35,740 nucleotides of DNA from Paenibacillus rubinfantis. Lineage in GTDB: Bacteria; Bacillota; Bacilli; Paenibacillales; Paenibacillaceae. Positions within the stretch are counted from its first letter, which is position 1. Every line of letters starts with the position of its first letter. This document shows positions 14,698 through 23,203 of this stretch, one piece after another. The notes beneath the pieces are model-generated. The model was not told the origin of the DNA, did not search any database, and saw only the letters and a list, made by a program, of their open reading frames with translations. The stretch is from NCBI RefSeq assembly GCF_001486505.1, contig NZ_LN909061.1, positions 141,639 to 177,378 on the forward strand. The letters are read 5' to 3'. A program made the position numbers and the translations under genes.

Positions 14698-15147
14698 ATG
14701 ATAGAGGAAATAGAGAGAATCGTCATCAGCCTTCCGGCTACAGCGGAATATGTGGATATCGTCAGGTTGAATTTATACGGCGTGGCCTCGAAAATGGGAT
14801 TTTCCTATGAGGAAATTGAAGATATGAAGGTGGCGGTGTCGGAAGCCTGCAACAATTCCGTGTTGTATGCCTACCGGCAGGATGCTGGAAAAATGGAAAT
14901 TACATTCGAAGTCCTAACGGATGCCTTGTCGATCACGGTCAGAGATGAAGGGGAGAGCTTTGAACCGTGGGGACAGGCGGGCGGCGTGACGCTGCACGAG
15001 AAAGAATTAAGCGAAGCTCCAATCGGAGGATTAGGCTTCTATCTGATGCAGGCGTTGATGGATGACGTCCGCGTGGAGACGCAAGCCGGTAAAGGAACGA
15101 AGGTGATGATGGTCCGCCGACTCCAGAAGAGCGAGGAGAAGGTATGA
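14698..15147 (+). CDS. rsbW: Anti-sigma-B factor, serine-protein kinase
   Basis: This 149-residue GHKL-type ATPase has the N box EACNNSVLYAY, the G1-like VRDEGESFEP and a GGLGFYLMQALMD box. These are features of the RsbW/SpoIIAB anti-sigma kinase family. RsbW holds SigB inactive and phosphorylates RsbV on serine. AAGGA lies upstream of the ATG, and the stop overlaps the sigB start by four bases (ATGA), so translation of the inhibitor and its sigma factor is coupled. Confidence 0.92.
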   Translation: MIEEIERIVISLPATAEYVDIVRLNLYGVASKMGFSYEEIEDMKVAVSEACNNSVLYAYRQDAGKMEITFEVLTDALSITVRDEGESFEPWGQAGGVTLHEKELSEAPIGGLGFYLMQALMDDVRVETQAGKGTKVMMVRRLQKSEEKV

Positions 15148-15917
15148 ATGAGCGAACGGCTCCCCAAGAGTCATTTCAGGAATCCACCCGTTTAATTCGG
15201 CTGTACCAGCAAACCAAGGACAACGAAATCGCCACCCAGTTAATTCGTAAATACGATTCGATGGTCAAAATGGCCGCGGGCAAAATCGCCCGCAATCGGC
15301 CGGACTTGTATGAGGATTTGTACCAGGTAGGCGAAATGGCATTGGTTCGATTGCTGCAGCAGTACGACAGCGAGCTGGGGATTCCGTTTGAACCCTATGC
15401 GATGAAAAGCATGATCGGGCATATGAAAAATTATCTGCGCGACAAGTCCTGGTACATTCAGGTGCCGCGAAGAATTAAGGAAAAGGGAGCGCTGGTTCAG
15501 CAGGCGATCGACGAGCTTACCGTCAAGCTGGAGCGATCTCCCGACATCAAGGAGATTGCGGAGTACCTGGAGCTCTCGGTTGAAGAGACCGTTGAGGTGC
15601 TAGCCGGGCGGGAGTGTTATCATTACGTATCCTTGGATTCGCCGGTGTCTCCGGACGAAAGCGCCGCAACGCTAGGCGAGATGATCAGCGCGAATGCGGA
15701 TGATTACGATGCGGTTGAGAATCGGATGGATTTGCAGCAAGCCATGAGTCAATTGAAGGCCCAGGAGCAGCAAGTTCTGCTGATGGCTTTTCAAGATGGA
15801 CAATCTCAAAGGGCGATCGCTCAGAAGCTGGGGATGTCTCAAATGAGCGTATCTCGGATTCAGAAGCGGGCAACCGAGAGGTTAAGGCAGATCATGGATC
15901 ATATGAACACGACTTGA
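15144..15917 (+). CDS. sigB: General stress RNA polymerase sigma factor SigB
   Basis: The 257-residue protein has sigma-70 region 2 (YEDLYQVGEMALVRLLQQYD), the core-binding and melting stretch around MKSMIGHMKNYLRD, region 3 (PRRIKEKGALVQQ) and a region 4 helix-turn-helix (AQKLGMSQMSVSRIQKRA). It belongs to the SigB/F/G branch. Its place after rsbV and rsbW identifies it as SigB rather than a sporulation sigma. SigB directs general stress genes from GTTT/GGGWAW promoters; one such sequence lies upstream of this same operon. It starts inside the rsbW stop (ATGA), with GAGGAGAAGG as ribosome binding site. A terminator follows at once. Confidence 0.93.
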   Translation: MNERTAPQESFQESTRLIRLYQQTKDNEIATQLIRKYDSMVKMAAGKIARNRPDLYEDLYQVGEMALVRLLQQYDSELGIPFEPYAMKSMIGHMKNYLRDKSWYIQVPRRIKEKGALVQQAIDELTVKLERSPDIKEIAEYLELSVEETVEVLAGRECYHYVSLDSPVSPDESAATLGEMISANADDYDAVENRMDLQQAMSQLKAQEQQVLLMAFQDGQSQRAIAQKLGMSQMSVSRIQKRATERLRQIMDHMNTT

Positions 15918-15953
15918 AAGCGTTGCCTGTGAAATTGGGGGCAACGCTTTTTT
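15917..15953. terminator. Intrinsic terminator at the end of the sigB operon
   Basis: AAAGCGTTGCC pairs with GGCAACGCTTT, followed by a T-run. The symmetric A/T flanks allow use from the opposing small gene too. Confidence 0.9.
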
Positions 15954-15962
15954 CGAAAGCAA

Positions 15963-16184
15963 CTATTGGCCCGGATCGGACAATAAGCCGTTTTGCTCCA
16001 GGTCTTCCCGGCTTGTTTTCATCTCTTCCATGTCTTCACCCAGTTGAATTAAATCCTCCATGTCGTTGACCATGGACCCGTTCTCGGCTTCATCGATCTC
16101 TTTATGTTCGGGATATTCGCCGACTTGGGCAGCCCTAATTTGCTTAGCGACGTACTGCTCTAGCCGGTCCTCGGGTTGGGGCAT
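15963..16184 (-). CDS. Small acidic protein of unknown function
   Basis: A 73-residue, strongly acidic protein (MPQPEDRLEQYVAKQIRAAQ at the start) with no membrane segment and a predicted helical Glu/Asp-rich middle. A textbook Shine-Dalgarno (AAAGGAGG) sits nine bases before its ATG, which supports expression. I do not recognise a family. It converges on sigB across the shared terminator, and its acidic, methionine-containing composition resembles many small stress or spore-related proteins of Bacillales, but nothing assigns a function. Confidence 0.65.
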   Translation of the reverse strand: MPQPEDRLEQYVAKQIRAAQVGEYPEHKEIDEAENGSMVNDMEDLIQLGEDMEEMKTSREDLEQNGLLSDPGQ

Positions 16185-16354
16185 AGAGGGTCGCCTCCTT
16201 TCTCTCGATCTGGAACCGTAGATAGTTTGCGCTAATGGCCCGACATCGTATACCGGCGATTCGCTAGCGAGTCTGACGGGTGGGTCTATAGCCTTCGGGC
16301 TTCCGCTGTACTATACTGTGAAGGAACGGAACGGATTAAGGAGAGAACGATGAG

Positions 16355-17365
16355 ATGAACAACAAAGAAGCTTTACTAGTTAATGAATATCGCGGGGGGC
16401 TGCTGGAATGCGCCCACTATGGCCATATTTGTATTATTGATGAACAAGGAGAGGTTGTTGGGCGGGCAGGTAATCCTCATGCTACCGTCTTTACCCGTTC
16501 TTCAGCTAAACCAATTCAGGCGTTGCCGGGCATTCGTGCCGGAATCCAGGAGGCATATGGGCTGACGGACGATGAGATCGCCATCATGACCGCTTCCCAC
16601 CGGGCCGAGGAGATCCACGTCGGCACGCTGGAGAGTTTGATAAACAAAACGGGGCTCGCGGAAGAGCGGCTTGTATGTGCTCCAAGCTTACCTCTAGATG
16701 AAGCGTCCAAGGAGCGGCTGCTGCGACAAGGCGGAGCGTATCGCCGGATTTACCATAACTGTTCTGGCAAACATTTGGGCGTTTTGGCTTACTGCAAAAT
16801 GAAGGGACACCCGCTGGAAACCTATAATCACCCGGATCACCCGGTTCAGCGGGAAATACTGACGACGCTGGCCGGTTTGGCGGGAATATCCGAGTCGCAG
16901 ATCTCGTTGGGGACGGATGGCTGCGGTTTCCCTGTGTTTGCGCTGCCGTTATCCGCTTTGGCTTCCGCCTATCTGAAGCTGGCTTGCCCGGATTTAATCG
17001 AGGATCCGGCGACGTCCGAAGCAGCTAGAGTCATTACGGGTGCAATGAATCACCATCCCTTGCTCGTTGCCGGTACCGGGCGGATCGATTCGATTTTACT
17101 GGGGGATTCGAATATCGTTGCCAAGGGTGGATTTAAAGGGGTTTATGCGTTTGCGCTGCGCCGTGAGCGCGTTGGGGTGACTTTTAAAATTCAGGATGGC
17201 TCTGAGGAAGAGTGGGGAATGATCGCTTTGTCCGTGCTCGAGCAGTTGGGGTACGAAAACGAGGAAACGCTGCGAAAGCTGCGCGAAGCGTTCCCGTCTT
17301 CGATCTTAAACGATGAGGGCTGGCAAGTAGGTCATGCCGAAACGGCATTTCAGCTGGAACGATAA
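16355..17365 (+). CDS. Asparaginase II family protein (Rhizobium etli ReAV-like)
   Basis: L-asparaginase hydrolyses asparagine to aspartate and ammonia. This 336-residue protein is of the PF06089 class, unrelated to the E. coli enzymes. All class motifs are visible: SSAKP with Ser49, Ser50 and Lys52; SHRAEE with Ser81; NCSGKH with Cys136 and Lys139; DGCG with Asp188 and Cys190; and AKGGFKG with Lys257. Paired Ser-Lys residues and a zinc site formed by the cysteines are reported for the R. etli enzyme. The length fits. GGAGAG precedes the start; the ATG five bases upstream is in another frame and stops after two codons. No signal peptide is seen, so it is cytoplasmic. Confidence 0.85.
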   Translation: MNNKEALLVNEYRGGLLECAHYGHICIIDEQGEVVGRAGNPHATVFTRSSAKPIQALPGIRAGIQEAYGLTDDEIAIMTASHRAEEIHVGTLESLINKTGLAEERLVCAPSLPLDEASKERLLRQGGAYRRIYHNCSGKHLGVLAYCKMKGHPLETYNHPDHPVQREILTTLAGLAGISESQISLGTDGCGFPVFALPLSALASAYLKLACPDLIEDPATSEAARVITGAMNHHPLLVAGTGRIDSILLGDSNIVAKGGFKGVYAFALRRERVGVTFKIQDGSEEEWGMIALSVLEQLGYENEETLRKLREAFPSSILNDEGWQVGHAETAFQLER

Positions 17366-17394
17366 CCCTGACTTAGGCGGAGGCGGATTGGGCT

Positions 17395-17622
17395 TTAGGC
17401 TTTGCTCCGCAGTCTTCCGAGCTCTTGGGCGAGCGCTTCGACTTCGGAGATGCTGAGCCGTTCTTTGCTCATCACGATGTCATAAACATCGCGGATATCG
17501 TCATATTGGTTAACGTGGAACGCGGACGCCGACATCGCTGCTCCGGAGGCCATTTTCAGCTTGCTTTTGATCGCTTCGATCATGTACTCGATATTTTCCT
17601 TACTTTTCGTAGACAGATCCAT
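17395..17622 (-). CDS. DUF1128 family protein (YfkK-like)
   Basis: The 75-residue protein begins MDLSTKSKENIEYMIEAIKS and carries the DUF1128 pattern also seen in B. subtilis YfkK. It is soluble and mostly helical; its function is unknown. GGAAGG lies upstream of the ATG. It converges on the asparaginase gene with only 29 bases between the stops, and I see no clear terminator there. Confidence 0.8.
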   Translation of the reverse strand: MDLSTKSKENIEYMIEAIKSKLKMASGAAMSASAFHVNQYDDIRDVYDIVMSKERLSISEVEALAQELGRLRSKA

Positions 17623-17761
17623 GATTGTTATTCATCCTTCCGGGTTATAGGTTATTAGCTATTGTACCATGAGGGAAGCGAGTTCATGAAGTTTTGCGGT
17701 CGGCCGTCCGGATGCGTTACAATCAGATAAACGGAATACCGGAAGGGAGCGTGTCTAGGTC

Positions 17762-18289
17762 ATGCAGGAGCACAAGGAATGGCCGGCGGCGGGCTTGAAC
17801 CGGAAAAAGCTGAGCGGCGGAGAGCTGGAGGCTTTTTTTGCGGGGATTCGCGACCGGCATATCCGTGATGTCGTTACTTTTCTTTGTATCGGAACGGATC
17901 GATCCACAGGAGATGCGCTGGGACCACTCGTCGGGACGAAATTGACGGAGCTGGGGTTTGGGCACGTGATCGGCACGCTTCGCGAGCCGTGTGACGCGAC
18001 GAATCTGGAGCAGCGCATGGCCGAGATCCCCGAAGGGCGTGTGATCATCGCCATTGATGCCTGCCTGGGCATGGCGGATTCGGTGGGATATTACCTCGTT
18101 TCCGGCCAACCGCTCCAGCCGGCACAGTCCGTCGGGGCCAGCTTGCCCGAGGTCGGCCACTACAGCATCGCTGCGGTCGTTAACGTTAGAGGGCCCAAGC
18201 CCTATTGGACGCTGCAGATGACCTCGCTTTACAAGGTCATGCAAATGGCCGATGAGATCGCGGGCGCCGCAGCTGCGGCGTTTCGGTGA
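17762..18289 (+). CDS. yyaC: Spore protease YyaC
   Basis: A 175-residue protein of the DUF1256/YyaC family, related in fold to the germination protease GPR and hydrogenase maturation peptidases. Family motifs are LCIGTDRSTGDALGPLVGTK, IAIDACLG and GHYSIAAVVNVRG. Members occur in spore formers and are linked to sporulation, so this gene supports an endospore-forming host. GGGAGCG precedes the ATG. It stands divergent from the DUF1128 gene and is followed 52 bases later by an alpha/beta hydrolase on the same strand. I found no confident forespore sigma promoter. Confidence 0.87.
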   Translation: MQEHKEWPAAGLNRKKLSGGELEAFFAGIRDRHIRDVVTFLCIGTDRSTGDALGPLVGTKLTELGFGHVIGTLREPCDATNLEQRMAEIPEGRVIIAIDACLGMADSVGYYLVSGQPLQPAQSVGASLPEVGHYSIAAVVNVRGPKPYWTLQMTSLYKVMQMADEIAGAAAAAFR

Positions 18290-18341
18290 AGGAGTTTCGA
18301 AAGGTTCCAAAAAAATAAGATAAAAGAAAGTGGGTAGCGTT

Positions 18342-19148
18342 ATGGACAAAGTAACAGTCAACGGAACAACGATCGCCTATGAACAACAAGGACAGGGCGA
18401 AACGGTAGTTTTGCTGCACGGCTTCTGCGGCAGCTCCGCTTACTGGGAGAAGGTTCAGCCGCTGCTTGCCGAAAAATATCAGGTCATCGCCCCCGATCTT
18501 CGGGGACATGGGGCTACAGCTGCGCCAATGGGCGCGTATACGATCGATCAAATGGCCGACGACGTCGCCGGTTTGATGGAGGCGCTCGGCATCGCGAAGT
18601 ACACGCTGCTAGGCCATTCGATGGGCGGTTATGCCGCTTTGTCTTTGGCTCAGCGTTATGCGTCGCGTTTGAACGCTTTTGGATTGATTCATTCCACGGG
18701 ATTCCCAGACGGCGAGGAAGCAAAAGCGAAACGGCTTGAGGCGGTTTCGCGTATTCGATCCGAAGGGATCACGCATTTTGTGGACGGTCTGGTACCGGGG
18801 TTGTTCGCTCCGGATAACGTTGAGAAGCTTGGAGCCGAGGTGGATCGCGTGAAGGAAATCGGCTACAAGACGCCGCCTCAAGGGGCGACGGGAGCTGCGC
18901 TGGCCATGCGCGAGCGGCCGGACCGCCGGGACGTCATGGCGAACACGTCGCTTCCACTGCTGTTGGTCGCCGGGGAAAGCGACGCCGTTGTGCCGATGGC
19001 ACGGCTGTTTACGACCGAGGGGCCCAACGTTACGAAGGCGGTCATCAAAGGGGCGGGTCACATGAGTATGTATGAAGCACCGGAGCAACTGACCGCGGTG
19101 ATCGCCGATTTTATGCGCAGCGTAACGGGAGAGATCGTGGAAGTCTAA
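18342..19148 (+). CDS. Alpha/beta-fold hydrolase
   Basis: A 268-residue soluble protein with the complete alpha/beta hydrolase signature: oxyanion loop VVLLHGFCGSS, nucleophile Ser93 in GHSMGG, Asp214 (AGESDAVV) and His240 (GAGHMSMY). The length and lid region are typical of esterases, lactonases and RsbQ-like enzymes; the substrate cannot be read from the sequence. The ATG at 18342 was chosen. A GTG at 18330 is in frame, and neither has a strong ribosome binding site (AAAGAAAGTGGG lies upstream). A terminator hairpin closes the unit. Confidence 0.85.
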   Translation: MDKVTVNGTTIAYEQQGQGETVVLLHGFCGSSAYWEKVQPLLAEKYQVIAPDLRGHGATAAPMGAYTIDQMADDVAGLMEALGIAKYTLLGHSMGGYAALSLAQRYASRLNAFGLIHSTGFPDGEEAKAKRLEAVSRIRSEGITHFVDGLVPGLFAPDNVEKLGAEVDRVKEIGYKTPPQGATGAALAMRERPDRRDVMANTSLPLLLVAGESDAVVPMARLFTTEGPNVTKAVIKGAGHMSMYEAPEQLTAVIADFMRSVTGEIVEV

Positions 19149-19206
19149 AGCCAAGCGTTCTCTTACAACGTTTTGCAGTGTTAAGCTAGTCGAACTGATG
19201 CCATGG

Positions 19207-19246
19207 AACCGGAGCTTTCATCTGAAACTCCGGTTTTCGGCTTTTT
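19207..19246 (+). terminator. Intrinsic terminator after the alpha/beta hydrolase
   Basis: AACCGGAG (19207-19214) pairs with CTCCGGTT (19228-19235), followed by an interrupted T-rich run (TTCGGCTTTTT). Confidence 0.75.
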
Positions 19247-19275
19247 CAATTGGCGGGACGAAAGGGGGAGCAACC

Positions 19276-19923
19276 ATGCTGCGCAGGGACTACCTTGTCA
19301 GAATGATCGAGGAAATGACCGAAGTGTTGGGGAAAGTGTTTATGCTGAAGCAGCAGAAAAAGAAGATTGAGGCGTTATGGGCCCTCGATGAGTTGTTTAA
19401 AGGGCAGTTTCGCCTGAGCTCCCAGCTGCTGGACAACTTGCCCGCCAAAGACATCGTGCGCCTGTTTCAGAGCGGCGGAGAGGTTGAGGCGGACAAGCTC
19501 CAAAGTTTGGCCCGGCTACTTAAAGAGGAAGGCGACGTGTACGAGAGCTCCGGAGAACCTGATGAAGGGGCAACGCGATGGATCAAATCCCTTCATCTTT
19601 ACTTGACCGCTGCGGTGCATGGGGCGGATCGTTCCCTTTGGGATCTGCCCGCCGCTATTTCCGAGCTGCAATCGCTGCTTCAACCCTATCGTCTTCCACC
19701 GGATACCGAATGGCTTGTGCTTCGTTGGGAAGAAGGCGAGGGGCGGTACGACCTGGCGGAGAACGCGCTATACCGCTTGCTGGAGGAAGGCCATGCCACC
19801 AAAGAAGACGCAGCGGAGTTTTATCGGCGGTTGCTCATGGTTCCTCGGGATATACTTGCGGCCGGCGGCTTGCCGGCGGAGGAAATCGAGGAAGGGCTTG
19901 CCGAAGTGGAGGCCCGGTTTTGA
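19276..19923 (+). CDS. DUF6483 family protein
   Basis: A 215-residue soluble, helix-rich protein starting MLRRDYLVRMIEEMTEVLGK, a start I associate with the DUF6483 family of Paenibacillus and relatives. Its repeated helical pairs (KIEALWALDELFKGQ, EGDVYESSGEPDEGA) look TPR-like, so a protein-binding role is possible. No catalytic motif is seen. The ATG at 19276 was preferred to an in-frame ATG at 19198 because AAGGGGGAG lies just upstream and the earlier part overlaps a terminator. The methyltransferase gene follows 41 bases later. Confidence 0.75.
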   Translation: MLRRDYLVRMIEEMTEVLGKVFMLKQQKKKIEALWALDELFKGQFRLSSQLLDNLPAKDIVRLFQSGGEVEADKLQSLARLLKEEGDVYESSGEPDEGATRWIKSLHLYLTAAVHGADRSLWDLPAAISELQSLLQPYRLPPDTEWLVLRWEEGEGRYDLAENALYRLLEEGHATKEDAAEFYRRLLMVPRDILAAGGLPAEEIEEGLAEVEARF

Positions 19924-19964
19924 TTGTAACTACTTATATGCAGAAAGGCAGCTGTTAAACAAAA

Positions 19965-21149
19965 ATGGAATCACTGCGTAAACTCGCGAACGACCTGGCG
20001 GAGAAGGGCAGCCTGATCACGGCGACGATCAGCGGCCGCCGCAAACCGGGGGATACGGAATACAGCAAAGTGCAGATCAAGCCGGTCGAAATCAAAAAAA
20101 GCCTGCACTATCAATTTGCCTATCATTACCCAAACAAGGTGCTGCATCAAAATATCCCTTCCGCCGCCTTTGCGGATGAGTTGACGAAGCTGTTTGAGGA
20201 GACGTTCCGGCAAGGGCTGCTTTGTACAGCGGAGGCCGACTTTCAGGTACTGATCAGCAAGAAGTTTAAAGTAACGATTCTGAAAAAGGCTCCGTCACGC
20301 AAGCCTCTCGGGACGTTAACGCATAACCGGAAAAAGCAATATGTGCTGGAGGAAGGAACGCCGGTTCCGTTTTTGGTGGAGCTGGGGATCATGAATACGG
20401 ACGGCAAGGTGCTTGCCAAAAAATACGATAAGTTTAAGCAGATCAACCGCTTCCTTGAAATGGTTCAGGATGTTCTCCCCCATTTACCGGAGGGGCGTCC
20501 GTTGACCATCGTTGATTTCGGCTGCGGCAAGTCCTATTTGACGTTTGCATTGTATCATTATTTGGCGGTGCAGCAGCAACGAAAACTGAACGTAGTTGGT
20601 TTGGACCTGAAGGCCGACGTCATCGAGCATTGCAGCGGGTTAGCCCGTAAGCTGCAGTATGACGACCTGAAGTTTCTCGTCGGCGATATCGCCGATTACG
20701 ATGAGCTCAACGCGGTTGACATGGTCGTGACGCTCCATGCCTGCGACACGGCGACGGATGCTGCGTTGGAGAAAGCGGTGCGCTGGGGCGCTTCGGTCAT
20801 TCTGTCCGTGCCTTGCTGTCAGCATGAGCTGTTTAACCAGGTGCAAAGCGAGGTGCTGCAGCCGCTGCTGGGGCATGGCATCCTGAAGGAGCGCTTCTCC
20901 GCGCTGGCGACCGACGCGATTCCTGCCAAGCTGCTGGACATAATGGGGTACAAAACGCAGCTGTTGGAGTTTATCGATATGGAGCATACGCCAAAGAACA
21001 TTCTGATCCGCGCTGTGAAGTCGGGCGGTACGAACGTTTCGGAGCTCTGGCGGGAGTATACGGCGTTTCGTGACTTTTTAAGCGCCGAACCGTACCTGGA
21101 GCGCGCTTGCCGGGATTTGCTGCCGGAGGCGGTTGGGGAGAAAAAATGA
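19965..21149 (+). CDS. Class I SAM-dependent methyltransferase (Methyltransf_32 type)
   Basis: This 394-residue protein has a Rossmann methyltransferase domain: motif I TIVDFGCGKSYLTFALYHY (181-199), acidic residue in VVGLDLKADV, then LVGDIAD, TLHACDTATDAAL and LSVPCCQHE. These are features of the Methyltransf_32 group that includes eukaryotic METTL25-like proteins. The N-terminal 130 residues are an extra domain, and YDKFKQINRFLEMV precedes the catalytic domain, as is usual in the group. The substrate is unknown; RNA is a reasonable guess because of the Cys-Cys motif. The ATG has only a distant AAAGG. Confidence 0.85.
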   Translation: MESLRKLANDLAEKGSLITATISGRRKPGDTEYSKVQIKPVEIKKSLHYQFAYHYPNKVLHQNIPSAAFADELTKLFEETFRQGLLCTAEADFQVLISKKFKVTILKKAPSRKPLGTLTHNRKKQYVLEEGTPVPFLVELGIMNTDGKVLAKKYDKFKQINRFLEMVQDVLPHLPEGRPLTIVDFGCGKSYLTFALYHYLAVQQQRKLNVVGLDLKADVIEHCSGLARKLQYDDLKFLVGDIADYDELNAVDMVVTLHACDTATDAALEKAVRWGASVILSVPCCQHELFNQVQSEVLQPLLGHGILKERFSALATDAIPAKLLDIMGYKTQLLEFIDMEHTPKNILIRAVKSGGTNVSELWREYTAFRDFLSAEPYLERACRDLLPEAVGEKK

Positions 21150-21648
21150 TATTCTGATTAGCCGGTTGGGGATGCCTGACCGGCTTTTTTCAATTTTTAG
21201 CCGGCGGGGGGCCGTTGGGCTTGCCGACGTAGTGCTCTACGGGGGACTGAACTGCAAAAATGCAGTTATTTTCGGGAGATGGAGCCTGAAACGAGGGCTG
21301 AAATGCAAAAGTGCAGTTAATTTTCCGCGATTATGGCGAATTTGCTCCTATTAGCGGAAATGGACTGCACTTTTACAGTTATTTTCGAAAAATCCCCTCT
21401 AAGATCGGGAATGAACTGCACTTTTACATTTGGATTGAGGATGCTCGCCGCCACATTAGGAGAATACCCTGGATAAAACTTGCCAATGAATGGAGTAAAG
21501 TGGTTTGGTGTACGGGGAAAGGTGGAGTCGACTTAACAAGGCTGAAGAAGCACAGCGAAGAGTAAACGACTTAGAAAACGTAGATGTTGGAACACGCGAA
21601 GAGAGGGAGAAGTACGGCTGAATGAACGTGAATAAGGAGGTGGTGGGG
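21150..21648. other. Intergenic region with hairpin repeats, no clear gene
   Basis: Apart from the ACTGCA repeat group at 21246-21440, the region holds no coding frame with a ribosome binding site until 21649. Several short open frames pass through it, but their composition is that of the repeats. Confidence 0.5.
21246..21440. repeat. Four imperfect ACTGCA hairpin repeats, spaced 51-58 bp
   Basis: Units near 21247, 21297, 21355 and 21407 share a (T)GAACTGCA core followed by TTATTTTC-like or TTTGGA-like tails. The first holds a perfect hairpin AACTGCA-AAAA-TGCAGTT. Units alternate between CTGCAAAAATGCAG and CTGCACTTTTACAG forms. I recall similar short repeats between genes in Paenibacillus; the role is unknown. 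Confidence 0.7.
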
Positions 21649-22695
21649 GTGCGGCGCTGGCAAGTTTGGGGAGTCACTGCGGCGGTTTGGCTGAGCGGTG
21701 TGTGGGTTTGCTTCCATCAAGGCTTATACTGGACGGACCGTCCGGGAGCGCTGGTACTGGTGTCTGCGTGGTTGATTGCGGGAGCGGGGGCGGCGGGAGG
21801 CTGGGCAATCTTGCTTGGATTTAGGCGAAGCACGATGACCCATCCAGGACTACATCCGGGCACCGCCTCACTATGGGCGGATTTGCGGGGAGAGTCTGTT
21901 ACTCGATCGCGATATGCCTTGGTGTTGTTCGTTGGCCCCTTTGTCATCGCGGCGGGATACGGAGGGCTGCTGGCAGTCGGTCCGTTGTCGGTTCCATCGA
22001 CGGTGGAAGTCATGTTGTTCTGGACGTTTGTGGGCGTGTTTGGAGCGGCGCTGGGGATGTTGGCGACGGCTAGGCCTCTGCACGGTCGCCGCTTGCTGGA
22101 AGCCGGATGGGTGCTGACCGGCGGGCTGCTCGCCGTCACGGCGCTGGCTGCCGTGTACGGTGGGCTGCCGCTGCCAGGCGCGATCCTGCGCACCGCGGAT
22201 CCAGCCGTTTCGGCGGTTTAACTGTAGGCCCCTGGAAAGCCAAGGCATATTTGCGTCGGGGAGAAGAGGAAGGCTGGTCTCTTATACCCAGCTACCCTGC
22301 TATTGCGGGACGGCCTGCGTTACGAGCCGGAGCGCGCCGAGCTGTGGTTTGCCTGGGGCCAGGCCCTGGCCCGGGCAAAAGATCCCGCCGCTGCGGAAGC
22401 ACTGCAGCGAAGCGTGGAGCTGGACCGGTTCGACCGGGTCAAGCAAACGATCGCTTTGCGCGAGTTATGGGAGCTCGCGCAAAGGTTGCAAGCAAACGGC
22501 CAGCTGCAGCAGGCCAAAGCTGCCGCCTCCATCGGCGCCAACCTCTATGCCGACTACTCGCGTCTAGCCGAAGCGGTTGCCGCCACGCCTGCCCGACGTA
22601 ACGACCGGGCGTTCCGGTTAACGGCGGAAGCTATGGAGCTGGGGTGGAAACTGCAGCAACCGTCTCATCCTTTAACGGGCGAAGCCTGGAAGTAG
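21649..22695 (+). pseudogene. Decayed O-antigen ligase-like gene with central deletion
   Basis: Two frames that look like the two ends of one gene are separated by a stop and frame change. The first (21649-22221, GTG start with AAGGAGG eight bases upstream, 190 codons) has about five membrane helices and ends ILRTADPAVSAV, resembling the N-terminal part of Paenibacillus O-antigen ligases. The second (about 22282-22695) encodes TPR-like EPERAELWFAWGQALARA and a RNDRAFRLTAEAMELG tail, resembling the C-terminus of such proteins. The middle ligase domain of several hundred residues is missing. Between the two lies a 64-base segment related to the start of the MBL gene at 23942. If the first frame is translated, it gives a membrane fragment. 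Confidence 0.55.
22216..22279 (+). repeat. 64-bp segment matching the 5' end of the downstream MBL gene
   Basis: This segment aligns without gaps to 23958-24021, the region encoding LGPLQTNAYLLRGEEEG of the MBL protein, with 54 of 64 identities. Translated in the matching frame it reads VGPWKAKAYLRRGEEEG. It sits at the junction of the two halves of the decayed ligase-like gene. Confidence 0.75.
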
Positions 22696-22720
22696 CAAGC
22701 AGCTCCATTCACCTAACGGC

Positions 22721-23032
22721 CTAGCCCCCAAACGCTGCACGAAACGCCGAGGACAACGTTTCGCGGTCGACCTCCCATAGCTCGGCAAGCTCGGCGCTGA
22801 CGGCTTCGTCCCACCAGTCGGCCAGCAGCTTGCGGTTGCTGATATTTTCGCCGATCCACAGCAGGTTGCCGATCACCTTCTTGTAATACAAAGCTTCGCC
22901 TTGCTTGATCCGCTCCTCGGGAATATAAACGCCGAGCCGCTTGACCGTCCGGTACAGCTCTTTGCTGCAGCTGCGGCGGATTTTTCGCGGGGTCGGGAGG
23001 GAAGTCCGATGTTTGGCCGGGAAGTTTGTCAT
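22721..23032 (-). CDS. Small conserved protein of unknown function
   Basis: A 103-residue protein, basic at the N-terminus (KHRTSLPTPRKIRRSCSKEL) and ending EVDRETLSSAFRAAFGG. No membrane segment, signal or catalytic motif is evident. AAAAGGAGG lies before the ATG at 23032. The sequence resembles short proteins I recall from Paenibacillus, some labelled dehydrogenase without good reason; I assign no function. It is divergent from the DedA gene. Confidence 0.7.
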   Translation of the reverse strand: MTNFPAKHRTSLPTPRKIRRSCSKELYRTVKRLGVYIPEERIKQGEALYYKKVIGNLLWIGENISNRKLLADWWDEAVSAELAELWEVDRETLSSAFRAAFGG

Positions 23033-23203
23033 GGCTTAAGTCGCCTCCTTTTGCTCCAGCATATGCGGGCGGATATCCCGGAGTCACCGCGCCGGAAGAG
23101 CGAAGTAGAAGGCATGTCCCCGGCTATGATAGAATAGACTGAGATTAGAGGAAGATCTTGCTGTCTTTTGGGGCGGAAAGCTAATGGGAAAGAGGACGAA
23201 GCT

